Source: Candidatus Thermofonsia Clade 1 bacterium
GTDB lineage: Bacteria; Chloroflexota; Anaerolineae; Aggregatilineales; UBA2796
Assembly (NCBI GenBank): GCA_002794705.1
Contig: PGTK01000004.1
Span: 124,001-188,000, forward strand
Direction: 5' to 3'
DNA: 64,000 nucleotides
Shown here: positions 9,901 through 17,859 of the stretch, one piece after another
How the letters are laid out: every line of letters starts with the position of its first letter
How positions within the stretch are numbered: the first letter of the stretch is position 1
Notes under the pieces: generated by a model
Told to the model about the DNA's origin: nothing
Seen by the model: only the letters and a program-made list of their open reading frames with translations
Database searches by the model: none
Program-made: the position numbers and the translations under genes

Positions 9901-10021
9901 GCCCTACATGACCGAATGGCGGGTTACCAGACTGGGCGCGCAACTCTTCCACGCCATTGCCTACGATGCAGCAGGCAACACGCGCCGCTCCGAGACCGTT
10001 GAGGTGCTGATCGTAGAGTAG
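6995..10021 (+). CDS. Bifunctional class A penicillin-binding protein (PBP1A type) with Ig-like C-terminus
   Basis: Peptidoglycan polymerase and crosslinker, 1008 residues from ATG 6995 (GAGGG just upstream; an in-frame TTG at 6977 is less likely). Order: basic cytoplasmic tail, one TM helix (about 30-55), GT51 glycosyltransferase with catalytic EDRSFYENPGFD (E about 122) and QGGSTITQQLVKN (about 151), then transpeptidase with SAFK (Ser about 438), SYN (about 497) and KTGTTND (about 646). The last 150 residues hold a beta-sandwich Big/Ig-like module (VTVDNQPPSVQWIAP... through AIAYDAAGNTRRSETVEV), a common extension in Chloroflexota-type PBPs. All catalytic motifs are intact. Confidence 0.95.
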   Translation: MARLGTWHTVRKRRARRKSAAQTKARGALGVLALLIGGALVTLALAAISATAAFIGLYNFYARDLPPPSEIVKVSEQFETTLIYDRTGQTVLYQVLDPSGDRQYVPLDQIAPDLINATIAIEDRSFYENPGFDIRGILRALWLTLQGDVVQGGSTITQQLVKNTLIAPEERTQLSQARKIKEIILAAEISRLYSKNQILEWYLNTNFYGNLAYGVGTAARVYFGKAARDLTLGEAAMLAAIPQNPQLNPLDAPMAARQRQIVVLESMVAAGFITPEQAEQAAAQPIITQPLTERFGIVAPHFALFARAQAERLLDSQGLDGARLVLGGGLRIYTTLDLDLYFQAECAMRAHVERIRGGDPRAAPNSGEGKACLAADYLPVPPNLRLGVPRNVTNAASVLIRPQTGEILAMVGSLDYYDRRIQGSFNVVAQGLRQPASAFKPFVYVAAFAAPEARFTPATMLLDIPTTFNQDGIPYTPRNEDGQFRGVVTVREALANSYNVPTVRTLSAITIGQVIRTARQLGLNTLNRPLDEYGLSLALGSAEVTLLDLTYAYTPFATLGTMAGAPVANPRVGFRALDPIAILRIEDRNGRILWQLDEQRGTLAKQSVLQDALAYLITHILSDTQARLPAFGEGNALQLSRPAAAKTGTTNDVRDAWTVGYTPDLVMGVWVGNNDNTPMGDDLSGATAAAPIWHAVMEYAHRRDNLPPRGWQAPSTIVEATVCQRSGLLPTPDCPRMREIFYADGALSTVPTQADTYWRRYRVNSRNGLRATAETPPELIAERVYFEYPPEAQLWARQTGQPLPPTEYDTARTARLSLLAGNLSAPQSLARVRGAVEVRGRLPQGKIIAYQLEYGAGISPERWFALPLIDSAARGEDIRLAIWDTSALDGLYTLRLSMVLDDQSFQAHTVQVTVDNQPPSVQWIAPLPNDAINASVGVVPLMISAADNVEIAYVEFFWNGTVIARVDQPPYMTEWRVTRLGAQLFHAIAYDAAGNTRRSETVEVLIVE

Positions 10022-10035
10022 CCCTCAAACGAAGC

Positions 10036-10064
10036 GCACGCACCTCCGCGCATAAGGTGCGTGC
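10036..10064. terminator. Bidirectional hairpin between convergent genes
   Basis: Perfect 10-bp inverted repeat GCACGCACCT / AGGTGCGTGC with a 9-nt loop, placed between the PBP stop (10021) and the convergent rocD stop (10099). There is no clear T-run on either side, so termination strength is uncertain. Confidence 0.5.
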
Positions 10065-10098
10065 TGCATTAGATTATAAACCAGACACCGCGTTTTTG

Positions 10099-11325
10099 CT
10101 AAAACTGACCGTGCAGCACAGGACGAATGCGCTCTAGCGCCCAGTCAATCTCCTCACGCTGAATAATCAGCGGCGGCGCAAAGCGCACGGTATGCACATG
10201 CGTCTCTTTAGATAGCACGCCACGGTCGCGGAGCGCCTCCACAAAGCGCCGTGCGCCGCCCGCCTCGGGCTTCATCTCCACGCCGATCAGCAAGCCGCGC
10301 CCGCGCACTTCCTTGATCAGCGGACTGTTGATCTCCTCAAGCTGCTCTTTGAAGTAAGCGCCCATCACAGCGGCATTCTGCGGCAAGTTTTCCTCTACAA
10401 TGACCGAGAGCGCCGCCCGCGCCACTGCAGCCGCTAACGGATTGCCGCCAAACGTGCTTCCGTGATCGCCCGGCTGGAAGACGCCCATGATCGGATCGTC
10501 CGCCAAAATAGCCGAGACAGGATAGAAGCCGCCTGAGAGGGCTTTGCCCAAGATCAAGATATCGCCGCGCACACCATCGTAATCCTGCACAAAGAGCCTG
10601 CCGCTGCGCCCAAGTCCCGTCTGAATTTCATCGTTGATGAACAGCACATTGTGGCGCTTGCAAATCTCAGCGACGCGCCGCAGATAGCCCTCTGGCGGCA
10701 CGATCACGCCATTCTCGCCCTGAATCGGCTCAACCAAGAAGCCGACCGTGTTTGGCGTGATGGCAGCCTCTAGCGCGTCGGCATCGCCGTACGGCACAAC
10801 CACAAAGCCGGGCGTCAACGGACCGAAACCGTACTTGTATTGCGGCTCTGTGCTGAAGCTGATGATCGTAGTGGTGCGTCCGTGAAAGTTGCCCTCACAG
10901 ACGATGATTTCCTGCTGACCATCTGGCACGCCTTTGATCACATGACCCCACTTGCGCGCCAATTTGATGGCGGTCTCGACTGCCTCTGCGCCACTGTTCA
11001 TGGGCAGGACGCGCTGATAGCCCGTTAGATCGCAGAGCGCCTTGTAGAACAAGCCAAGTTGATCGTTGCGGAAGGCGCGTGCGGTTAGCGTGACGCGATG
11101 CGCCTGCTCGATCATCGCCTGCAAAATTTTGGGATGCGCGTGTCCCTGATTGACGGCGGAGTAAGCACTCAAGCAGTCGAGATAGCGCTTACCCTCTACA
11201 TCGGTCACCCAGACGCCCTTCGCCTCGTGAATCACCACATCAATCGGATGATAGTTGTGCGCGCCGTAACGCTCTTCGAGGTCAATGAAATATTGAGCGG
11301 TCTGTTCGAGGACGCTTTTATCCAT
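10099..11325 (-). CDS. rocD: Ornithine--oxo-acid aminotransferase
   Basis: Class III PLP aminotransferase that converts ornithine and 2-oxoglutarate to glutamate semialdehyde and glutamate, linking arginine/ornithine to proline metabolism. Diagnostic features: [18 protein letters not shown] at the N-terminus, [19 protein letters not shown] (about 109-127), [19 protein letters not shown] (Asp232) and the PLP lysine K261 in [15 protein letters not shown]. Length 408 matches the family. The upstream region on the minus strand is AT-rich and holds several TATAAT-like boxes (about 11350-11370). A carbamoyltransferase acting on a related metabolite lies 4 kb away on the same strand. Confidence 0.93.
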   Translation of the reverse strand: MDKSVLEQTAQYFIDLEERYGAHNYHPIDVVIHEAKGVWVTDVEGKRYLDCLSAYSAVNQGHAHPKILQAMIEQAHRVTLTARAFRNDQLGLFYKALCDLTGYQRVLPMNSGAEAVETAIKLARKWGHVIKGVPDGQQEIIVCEGNFHGRTTTIISFSTEPQYKYGFGPLTPGFVVVPYGDADALEAAITPNTVGFLVEPIQGENGVIVPPEGYLRRVAEICKRHNVLFINDEIQTGLGRSGRLFVQDYDGVRGDILILGKALSGGFYPVSAILADDPIMGVFQPGDHGSTFGGNPLAAAVARAALSVIVEENLPQNAAVMGAYFKEQLEEINSPLIKEVRGRGLLIGVEMKPEAGGARRFVEALRDRGVLSKETHVHTVRFAPPLIIQREEIDWALERIRPVLHGQF

Positions 11326-11407
11326 ATCCCTAATCCCATCTGCTCATGCCGAAATTATATATAAAATATACCATAAAAGGGCAAAAAGCGCAGCGCTCAA
11401 GACGTTG

Positions 11408-13432
11408 CTATTGCTCACGCTTAATGATTTGCGCCATCAGCCAACGATTCAGATTGCGTGCCTGATGTGCGGGTGAAAGTGTCACTTGATGATCAAGCAT
11501 AGAGCAACTCAGGTTGGGGTGGTAGTATGGATCGCCCTTCTGAATCCACTCTTGAAAATCATCGTTGGCGCGTAACAAGTCTGAGCGTAGGTTGTGCAGT
11601 CCACGAGTGAGTGACTCGTAGTGCATCAGCAGCGCATGAGGTGTGAAGATAATTCTATAACCCATTTGATAAGCACGCAGGCATAGCGTCACATCGCTGT
11701 AGCTCACTTGATACGCTTCATCAAAGCCACCCACGCGCTCAAAGACCTCACGTGAGATCATCATACAGGCACCAGTCACTGCCAGTAGATTACGATACCA
11801 GCAGGCGCTCCCAAAAACGCCCTCAGCTGTAATTGGTTGTCTAACAAAAAGGTGAAACGCTAGTCCCTCACCTCCAATGTAGACTCCGCCGTGTTGGATA
11901 GTCCCATCCGGATAGAGCAACTTAGCACCTACGATCCCCACACCCTCACGCTCAAACCACTGTGCCATGCGCGCCAGCCACATACCGTCAAGCACTTCAG
12001 TGTCATTATTCAGAAAGAGAAGCAAGTCTGCATCTGGAGCATGATGTGCGCCTAGGTTACAGACCTTGTTGAAATTGAACTCGTCTGTATAGTTCACCAC
12101 CTGAAAGCGTGCATTGTGCTGATAGCGTGCGTAAAGATCGAAAGTCGCTTGTTCTCGGCTGCCTGTATCCACTACGATCACGCGGTAATCGGGATAGCGT
12201 GTGTACTCAAAAATGCTGGCTAGGCAGCCAAGCAAGATATCGGCTTTATCGCGGGAAGGGATAATGATAACAATGCGGCGTGGCTGAGACTGTTCCCATG
12301 TGACAACAGGGTACTTGCCGTAACTGGGATGCTGTGCCTCAAAAGATACCTGCGGCTGAGGAATGCCTGTGCGCTCCAAATGCTCACGAATAGCTTCTAA
12401 CTGAGCCTGAGCGACAGCACTCGTAACCTCTGACCCCTCAGGGCGCTTGCGTACATGATACAGTACTCTGGGAATGCGATGGATATGATTAGTTATCTCG
12501 CTAATACGCAAGAACAAATCCCAATGATGAGCGCCATTTTTGCGTGGATCAAATGCGCCCACACGCTCCAGCACAGTGCGCTTGATCACGCTGATGTAGC
12601 GCATGTAATTGACTGATAACAGCAACTCAGGTGACCAATCAGGCTTGAAAAACGGTTCAGAGCGATGATCTTGTTCGTTGATTTTATCCTCGTCTGAATA
12701 GATGAAGTCTGCTCCGGGTTGCTCTATCTGAACAAACCGTGAGACCGTATAGAGCGCCTCTAACGCCAGAGTGTCATCAGGATCGAGCAAGACAACATAA
12801 TCACAGAGGGCCTCTTCATGGACTTGCTTTAGTGCTCTGTTCAAAAGCGCTACTGCTTCAGGCGCATCTGCCTGGCGGATCGGCACAATGCGCTCATCTT
12901 GTTGGGCTAGAAAAGTGATGTACTGCCAGAGGGCATCGCTCTGGCTGGCATCTACAACATACCAACGCCAATGCGGGCAGCTCTGCTTTAAGACCGATGT
13001 AACAGTGCGCCGAAAATGGTATAACGGTAAGTCATAGACCGTTGTGATGATGCCAAAACAAGGCGGATTCTGCCATGTGAGCGCTTCGTCACGTTGTGCC
13101 GCCAGATCGTTTTCACTAGGTGTCATCAACCGACAGTACGGCTCATAGCCATGTAGCTCAGGGCGATCTTCGGCAAACTCCACATGCGGCTCTTGAGGCG
13201 GCGGCGGTGGAGGTTCAACATGATGGCTCTCCACCTGCTTACTAGCTTGCTCTATTAGGATAGTGTGTTCGGACGGAGCGGGCTGATCAGGCATTATTTG
13301 CCGCATATAACGCCGCTCACCACGTAGCCAACGCACTAGACGCTCGCCAAAAGCCTTTGGTCCGTCTTGACGCAGGATATGTAAAGAAGTGTTAATCAAG
13401 TGACCAAGCCGAGCAAGTGAGTACCGACGCAT
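11408..13432 (-). CDS. Tandem-domain family 2 glycosyltransferase
   Basis: Cytoplasmic glycosyltransferase, probably for surface polysaccharide or O-antigen, 674 residues from ATG 13432 (AGAAGGA about 9 nt upstream). A longer frame would overlap the upstream kinase gene and is unlikely. The first GT-A domain spans about residues 122-250 (GIITTVYDLPLYHFRRTV, DPDDT near 217). The second spans about 385-600 (IVIIIPSRDKADILLGCL, LFLNNDTEVLDGMW near 475, then GGFDEAY and LCLRAYQMGY), as in rhamnosyltransferase-like tandem GT2 enzymes. A proline-rich linker precedes domain one. It sits 22 nt after a histidine kinase gene, an operon suggesting regulated glycan synthesis. Confidence 0.88.
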   Translation of the reverse strand: MRRYSLARLGHLINTSLHILRQDGPKAFGERLVRWLRGERRYMRQIMPDQPAPSEHTILIEQASKQVESHHVEPPPPPPQEPHVEFAEDRPELHGYEPYCRLMTPSENDLAAQRDEALTWQNPPCFGIITTVYDLPLYHFRRTVTSVLKQSCPHWRWYVVDASQSDALWQYITFLAQQDERIVPIRQADAPEAVALLNRALKQVHEEALCDYVVLLDPDDTLALEALYTVSRFVQIEQPGADFIYSDEDKINEQDHRSEPFFKPDWSPELLLSVNYMRYISVIKRTVLERVGAFDPRKNGAHHWDLFLRISEITNHIHRIPRVLYHVRKRPEGSEVTSAVAQAQLEAIREHLERTGIPQPQVSFEAQHPSYGKYPVVTWEQSQPRRIVIIIPSRDKADILLGCLASIFEYTRYPDYRVIVVDTGSREQATFDLYARYQHNARFQVVNYTDEFNFNKVCNLGAHHAPDADLLLFLNNDTEVLDGMWLARMAQWFEREGVGIVGAKLLYPDGTIQHGGVYIGGEGLAFHLFVRQPITAEGVFGSACWYRNLLAVTGACMMISREVFERVGGFDEAYQVSYSDVTLCLRAYQMGYRIIFTPHALLMHYESLTRGLHNLRSDLLRANDDFQEWIQKGDPYYHPNLSCSMLDHQVTLSPAHQARNLNRWLMAQIIKREQ

Positions 13433-13454
13433 GAAAACACGTCCTTCTGATGAT

Positions 13455-14717
13455 TCATATACCTGTCTCAGGCGGCAAAGGCAGACCAAGTGTGAACTTG
13501 CTACCTTGCCCAACTGTGCTGGTAAAGACCAAATAGCCGCCGTGCGCCTCAGCCACGGCACGTGCGATATACAAGCCCTGCCCCAAGCCACGCGGATCGA
13601 TCAGCTTGCCATCGGGCGCCCGCGCCTTGCCGCGGTAGAAACGCTCAAAAATGTGAGCGGCGTCGCGCTCGCTGATGCCCACGCCGCTATCCACTACATC
13701 TAGCAGGACTTTATCGCCGCGAATAGCGCCTAAGCGCACAATGATGCTCCCACCTTTGAGCGTGTAGTTGATGGCGTTATCCAGCAAGTGACCAATCGCC
13801 CAGCTCAGCCGCCGATCATCGCCCAGCACGCGCAGACGCGCCCGATTGGTCACTGCCATACCGATTGTCAAGCCGCCGCGCTTAATGGCGCTCTCGCGCC
13901 CCTTGATCACGTCAAAAACCAGCTCATCAAGCGCCACAGGCTGCTTGCGCACGGCAAACGTCCCTGTGTTTATCTCAGAGATATCTAGCAACTCGGTGAT
14001 CATGCGATCCAGCGTGTTGACGTTACGCCCAATCGCCTCCAGAAACTTGCGATTCGGCGGACGGTCAGCGGGCGCGCTGAGCAAGACCTCGCTCATGCCC
14101 TTGATCGCAGTCAAGGGCGTGCGCAATTCATGGGTGATCTGCGTGACAAACTGATCCTTCAGACGGTCAGCCAGCGCCTCACGGGTAGCGTCTGTGAGCA
14201 AGAGCAGCGTACCCAGCAAACTGCCATTGTCAGCGCGCACAGCCGAAAGGCGCACGCCCAGAATGCGGTCGTTCACTTGCACGCGCAACGGCTTGCCGAT
14301 TGGCTCTAGTTCAGCCTCGCCCTGCGGGAGATCGCTTGCCTGTTTGAAGAGCCTGCCTAGGTCGCTCTCCCAGAAGGTGCGCATCGAGCCGATCAAGCGT
14401 AGAGCGGCGTTGTTGATCAGCACAACGCGCCCCTCAGTGGACTGCATGATCACGCCTTCCTCAAGGCGGGCAAAAATAGCCTCCATACGCGCTGCGAGGG
14501 TCTGTACCTCGCGTAGGCGCGCTGAGAGTTCGCGGTTGGCTTGGCGCAAAGCGCTCTCTTGATCAGGCTCCGGGAGGCGCTGCGGCGGCTTGCGGCGCAA
14601 GCCTTGATACAGGCGCTTGAAAAAGCCTTCGCTTGCCCTGCCGAAGTCGTCTACGAAGCGTAGCAAACTCCAGACGGCGTCTTCGCGGGCGTGCGCAGAA
14701 GGCAGCTCAGGCGGCAT
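13455..14717 (-). CDS. PAS-containing sensor histidine kinase
   Basis: Soluble sensor kinase of 420 residues. A short coiled coil (about 55-80) leads into a PAS domain (about 80-190; IFARLEEGVIMQSTEGRVVLINNAA), then HisKA with the phospho-accepting His in FVTQITHELRTPLTAIKG (about 196), then the HATPase domain: N box HLLDNAINY (about 314), G1 DVVDSGVGIS, F box IFERFYRG and G2 GLGQGLYIA. No membrane segments, so the signal is cytoplasmic or comes through a partner. The response regulator gene lies 3 nt upstream in the same operon. Confidence 0.93.
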   Translation of the reverse strand: MPPELPSAHAREDAVWSLLRFVDDFGRASEGFFKRLYQGLRRKPPQRLPEPDQESALRQANRELSARLREVQTLAARMEAIFARLEEGVIMQSTEGRVVLINNAALRLIGSMRTFWESDLGRLFKQASDLPQGEAELEPIGKPLRVQVNDRILGVRLSAVRADNGSLLGTLLLLTDATREALADRLKDQFVTQITHELRTPLTAIKGMSEVLLSAPADRPPNRKFLEAIGRNVNTLDRMITELLDISEINTGTFAVRKQPVALDELVFDVIKGRESAIKRGGLTIGMAVTNRARLRVLGDDRRLSWAIGHLLDNAINYTLKGGSIIVRLGAIRGDKVLLDVVDSGVGISERDAAHIFERFYRGKARAPDGKLIDPRGLGQGLYIARAVAEAHGGYLVFTSTVGQGSKFTLGLPLPPETGI

Positions 14718-14720
14718 GGC

Positions 14721-15293
14721 TCAGGACTTAGAGTCGCTCTCAGGAGGCGTGCTGGGCTTAGCGTGTGTGCCCGTCTTGCGCTTGGTCGAGACCTTGACCT
14801 TGAGCGGCCTGGACTCAGGCGGCTTGGCGACCTCAACCGTTGACTCGGCAGGCGGCAGCTCAGCGGGCTGTGCAGCAGCTTGAGCCAGTTGCGCCTTGCG
14901 CTTGTCACGGACGCCGTAAAGCAGCTGTTGGAGGCGATCCAGCTCAGGGAGCGGCTTATTAATCAGGTGATCAAAGCCTGCGCGCTTCTGCATTTCGGCA
15001 ATTTCAGCCTCACTGAGCGTGAAAGCGGTCATCAGGATGATCGGGATGTGCTTGAGCGGCTCAGTTCGGCGGATGCGCGCTGCAATTTCATCGCCCGTGT
15101 AGCCCGGCATACGGATATCCATCAGGGCAAGTTCGGGCAGTTCCCCTTGATAGCTGCCGCTCTCCACACTATCCAGCCATGCCCAAGCAGCGCGCCCATC
15201 GGGAAAGGGCAACGGCTTTTCGCCCCATACGGTCAGCACCATCTGGACAAAATTGCGAATATCAGGGTCGTCTTCAACTAAAAGCCATGTCAT
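14721..15293 (-). CDS. Response regulator, single REC domain with basic Pro-rich tail
   Basis: A 190-residue protein whose first 125 residues form a CheY-like receiver: acidic pair in LLVEDDPDIRNFVQ (about 8-9), phospho-accepting Asp in LALMDIRMPGYTGDE (about 57), ILMTAF switch Thr, and Lys in LINKPLPELD. The remaining 65 residues are Ala/Pro/Lys-rich and disordered, with no DNA-binding domain. It is the first gene of an operon with its likely cognate kinase and a glycosyltransferase, so output is probably through protein-protein contact rather than transcription. Confidence 0.9.
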   Translation of the reverse strand: MTWLLVEDDPDIRNFVQMVLTVWGEKPLPFPDGRAAWAWLDSVESGSYQGELPELALMDIRMPGYTGDEIAARIRRTEPLKHIPIILMTAFTLSEAEIAEMQKRAGFDHLINKPLPELDRLQQLLYGVRDKRKAQLAQAAAQPAELPPAESTVEVAKPPESRPLKVKVSTKRKTGTHAKPSTPPESDSKS

Positions 15294-15425
15294 GCTGCAA
15301 ATTCTCCCGATGTTGGGCAGAGTCGCGTATGTTCACTGCCTGCTACTGCCCTTCATTATAGCATAATCCGTTTCGTTGACGCGCAAAAACTGACTATGAG
15401 CTGTGAAAAAGCGCTGAAAATCACT

Positions 15426-15457
15426 CAGCACGTCTGCAGGGCGCTGCAGACGTGCTG
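15426..15457 (-). terminator. 14-bp perfect palindromic hairpin after carbamoyltransferase
   Basis: Arms CAGCACGTCTGCAG / CTGCAGACGTGCTG pair perfectly over a GGCG tetraloop, 10 nt beyond the carbamoyltransferase stop. On the minus strand the next bases are AGTGATTTTCAGCG, so the T-run is displaced by 5 nt. A likely terminator or mRNA 3' stabiliser. Confidence 0.65.
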
Positions 15458-15467
15458 GAAGGGACGT

Positions 15468-16451
15468 TCAGCTGCGCATGGTCAGCGCCATGACCGCCTT
15501 CTGGACGTGCAGGCGATTCTCCGCCTCATCGTAAACAATGCTCTGCGGACCGTCAATGACCTCATCGGTCACTTCTAAGCCGCGATCAGCGGGCAGGCAG
15601 TGCATGTAGACGGCATGTTCTTTGGCGAGCGACATGCGCCGTGCATCGCAAATCCAGTCGGTATATTTCTTGCCAATGCGCGCCGATTCCTCGTTATCTG
15701 TGGTAGTGAGCAAGGCACCCCACGACTTAGGATAGACGGCGTCGGCATCTTTGAACGCCTCATCCATATCGTGCGTAATTTCGAGGCTGCCGCCGCTCTT
15801 GCGGGCGTTATCCTGCGCTTGCTGCACAATCTCAGGCATGAGCTTGTACTCAGGCGGATGGGCTAACGCCACGTTCATGCCCAAGCGCGTCATGAGCAGG
15901 ATCAGGCTCTGCGGCACACTGATCGGCTTCTGGTAGCTGGCGGCATACGCCCAACTGACCGCGATTTTGCGCCCTTTCAGGTTGCGCCCAAAGCGCTCCA
16001 TCAGCGTCATAGCGTCGGCAAGGATTTGGAAGGGATGATAGACATCGCACTGCATGTTCAGCACAGGCACGCGGCTATACTTGGCGACCTCACGGATGTA
16101 TTTATTGCCGAAGTTCCAGTCACACTGGCGGATAGCGATACCATCAGCGTAGCGCCCGACGATCTCGCCGATCTCTTTGGCGGTATCGCCGTGCGCAATC
16201 TGCGTGGTCTCGCTATCAATGAACATGGCGTGTCCGCCCAGTTGTGCCATGCCCGCTTCAAAGCTGGTGCGCGTGCGCGTGCTGGTGAAGAAAAAGAGCA
16301 TTGCCAGCACTTTATCGCGCAGGAGGGCGTGCGGTTCGCCCAGCGCACGGCGGCGTTTCAAGTCCCACGCCACGTCAAAGACGGTCTCCAGCTCTTCAAG
16401 CGTCCACTCTTGTTCCGTGATCAGGTCGCGCCCGCGTAGATCGGTCTGCAT
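15468..16451 (-). CDS. Aspartate/ornithine carbamoyltransferase-superfamily enzyme, YgeW-like
   Basis: Transfers a carbamoyl group from carbamoyl phosphate to an amine. The start at ATG 16451 gives 327 residues; the longer frame would run into the upstream promoter region. Carbamoyl-phosphate motif is S57-T-R-T-R (FFFTSTRTRTSFE), with VYHPFQILADAM and MHCLPADRG (His284). The stretch SVPQSLILLMTRLGMNVALAHPPEY and PKSWGALL resemble the knotted YgeW/N-acylornithine transcarbamylase branch more than classical ArgF, whose SMG loop is absent. Substrate is therefore uncertain: ornithine, an acylornithine, or the unknown YgeW substrate. Divergent from tmRNA. Confidence 0.8.
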   Translation of the reverse strand: MQTDLRGRDLITEQEWTLEELETVFDVAWDLKRRRALGEPHALLRDKVLAMLFFFTSTRTRTSFEAGMAQLGGHAMFIDSETTQIAHGDTAKEIGEIVGRYADGIAIRQCDWNFGNKYIREVAKYSRVPVLNMQCDVYHPFQILADAMTLMERFGRNLKGRKIAVSWAYAASYQKPISVPQSLILLMTRLGMNVALAHPPEYKLMPEIVQQAQDNARKSGGSLEITHDMDEAFKDADAVYPKSWGALLTTTDNEESARIGKKYTDWICDARRMSLAKEHAVYMHCLPADRGLEVTDEVIDGPQSIVYDEAENRLHVQKAVMALTMRS

Positions 16452-16529
16452 TGTGAGACAACTCCAGGTGTTCAGAGAATGTGTGCGCAGGACATTATAG
16501 CGCAGAGGACGCGAGGCGCTCAAAAGGGC

Positions 16530-16558
16530 TTTACAAGCGTGCGCAAATGTGCTATAGT
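16530..16558 (+). promoter_or_regulatory. Sigma-70-type promoter of tmRNA
   Basis: TTTACA (16530-16535), 17-nt spacer, TATAGT (16553-16558), with the mature tmRNA 5' end 12 nt further on. Spacing and both boxes are close to consensus. Confidence 0.8.
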
Positions 16559-16570
16559 ATAGGCGCACAG

Positions 16571-16953
16571 GGGGATGAACTAGGCTCGACGGGGAAGGTT
16601 GAGCGCATACTGCAAGCCGAGGCGCATGTCCTCGTAAAAACGTGCAAACCAGTAGATGCGAACACTCGCACTGCACCCGCTCTCGCAATGGCTGCCTAAT
16701 CAGCTAACGCGGAGCCGCTGACCTGAGGGGTCAGCCGTCTGCCTGCTTCGTGGTTCGGGCGGAGCAGCCGCAGGCGTGACTAAGACCGAACTGCTGCGCT
16801 ATGAAGCTGATAAATAGCGCTTAAGAGCATCAGCTGGCTGCGTAGGCTCTTGTCAGGCTGAGCTGAAGCAGCGAGAGTTAACCGCCTGACTACGCTTGTA
16901 GACGTATGCGGGAGAGCTTCTTCGGACCCGGACTGCAATGCCCGGCATCTCCA
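16571..16953 (+). ncRNA. ssrA: tmRNA (transfer-messenger RNA)
   Basis: Rescues stalled ribosomes by acting as tRNA-Ala and mRNA. The 5' end GGGGATGAACTAGG-CTCGACGGGG matches the conserved tmRNA start, and the acceptor GGGGATG pairs with CATCTCC at 16946-16952 (one G-U). The tag frame (16658-16699) reads ANTRTAPALAMAA then TAA. Length is 383 nt. The CCA end is not encoded (ACTC follows). Oddly, the T arm (16928-16945) lacks the usual TTCRA loop: CCGG/CCGG pairs leave a 10-nt loop containing TGCAA. It has its own promoter and terminator. Confidence 0.93.
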
Positions 16954-16961
16954 CTCACAAG

Positions 16962-16992
16962 CGGCGAGGCGACTCCTCGCCGTTTTGTTTTT
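16962..16992 (+). terminator. Rho-independent terminator of tmRNA
   Basis: 8-bp perfect stem CGGCGAGG / CCTCGCCG with 5-nt loop (16962-16982), followed by TTTTGTTTTT. Starts 9 nt after the tmRNA 3' end. Confidence 0.92.
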
Positions 16993-17439
16993 CGAACCAA
17001 ATAGCCACCAAGCTGCAGCGCCCTAGACCAATAGCCGATGATCAAGGCTTTATGCGCTTAGTATAAGCGCCGATATCTTCATTGTTTCTTAATGTTTTGT
17101 TGCACCTAATTTTCCCAGACGCTGAGCCATGACTCATCTTATTGAGTCAGTTGTGCGCGTCGAAGTGACTGGCACAGCGGCGCGCTAAACAGCGTTTTGC
17201 CGCATCAGGACTGTGTAAACACGCCTTGTGAAGCGCCTAACAATGCCCTCTCTCAACACAATCTAGAGTCAGCTTGATCAGCGCACTTCGCTCGGTTCGT
17301 AACATGGCTAAGACGCAAAATTAACCGAACAAGCGTGCGAAAATCTTGATTCTGCCCATCACTGCTTGACAGAAAAGGTAGCCTCTCCCATCATATAAGA
17401 TGGAACTCTTGTTAAGGGCGAGTAAAGGAGTTTTCTCCG
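16993..17439. other. Gene-free region upstream of HU
   Basis: No convincing ORF in 447 nt. It contains two short palindromes: GCGCTTA-gta-TAAGCGC (17054-17070) and TGACTCA-tcttat-TGAGTCA (17130-17149), either of which could be an operator. Near the 3' end TTGACA (17366-17371) and TATAAG (17394-17399) are present but 22 nt apart, so the HU promoter is not secure. An AAAGGAG lies 8 nt before the HU start. A small RNA cannot be ruled out. Confidence 0.5.
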
Positions 17440-17748
17440 ATGCAGAAGACGGAATTGGTAAAGGCGATTGCTGAGAAGACGGGTCACAGCCAGAAGGCAG
17501 TCGGTGAGGTGGTCAATGCCCTGATGGAAGCCATCACCAATGCCCTGAAAGATGGCAAAAAGGTGACTCTGACGGGCTTCGGCACTTTCGAGGTGCGCGA
17601 GAAAAAGGCTCGGATGGGCACCAACCCCAGCACGCGCGAAAAAATCCAAATTCCCGCTGGCAAGAGCATCCGTTTCAGCGTCGGCGCAAAGCTGAAGAGC
17701 GATGTGACGGGCAAGGCGCCTGCTAAAAAGCGCTCTAAGAAATCCTAA
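17440..17748 (+). CDS. hup: HU-family nucleoid protein
   Basis: Histone-like DNA-bending protein, 102 residues. Family pattern is complete: MQKTELVKAIAEKTGHSQKA, VTLTGFGTFEVREKKAR (beta arm base), the DNA-intercalating arm with GTNPSTREKIQIPAG (including the conserved NP), then SIRFSVGAKLK. A Lys-rich tail (GKAPAKKRSKKS) extends about 12 residues beyond the core and likely adds non-specific DNA binding. AAAGGAG precedes the ATG by 8 nt. Stands as a single-gene unit with its own hairpin after the stop. Confidence 0.97.
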   Translation: MQKTELVKAIAEKTGHSQKAVGEVVNALMEAITNALKDGKKVTLTGFGTFEVREKKARMGTNPSTREKIQIPAGKSIRFSVGAKLKSDVTGKAPAKKRSKKS

Positions 17749-17772
17749 GCGGCTTGCGACGGCAGCTGGCAG

Positions 17773-17798
17773 CGCCCGTGTCTCTGGCATGGGCGTTT
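17773..17798 (+). terminator. Hairpin after HU
   Basis: 8-bp stem CGCCCGTG / CATGGGCG (one G-U) with 7-nt loop, followed by TTTGCGTT. Weak T-run; 24 nt after the HU stop. Confidence 0.55.
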
Positions 17799-17859
17799 GC
17801 GTTGACTCGGCACAGTGCTATGATCTCAGAGCATACTCTCATCATCAGGAGTGTGACCG

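Noticed and set aside
13433..13591. N-terminal extension of the glycosyltransferase
   Set aside because: Would overlap the kinase gene out of frame; ATG 13432 has a proper ribosome site and the extension has no domain-like sequence.
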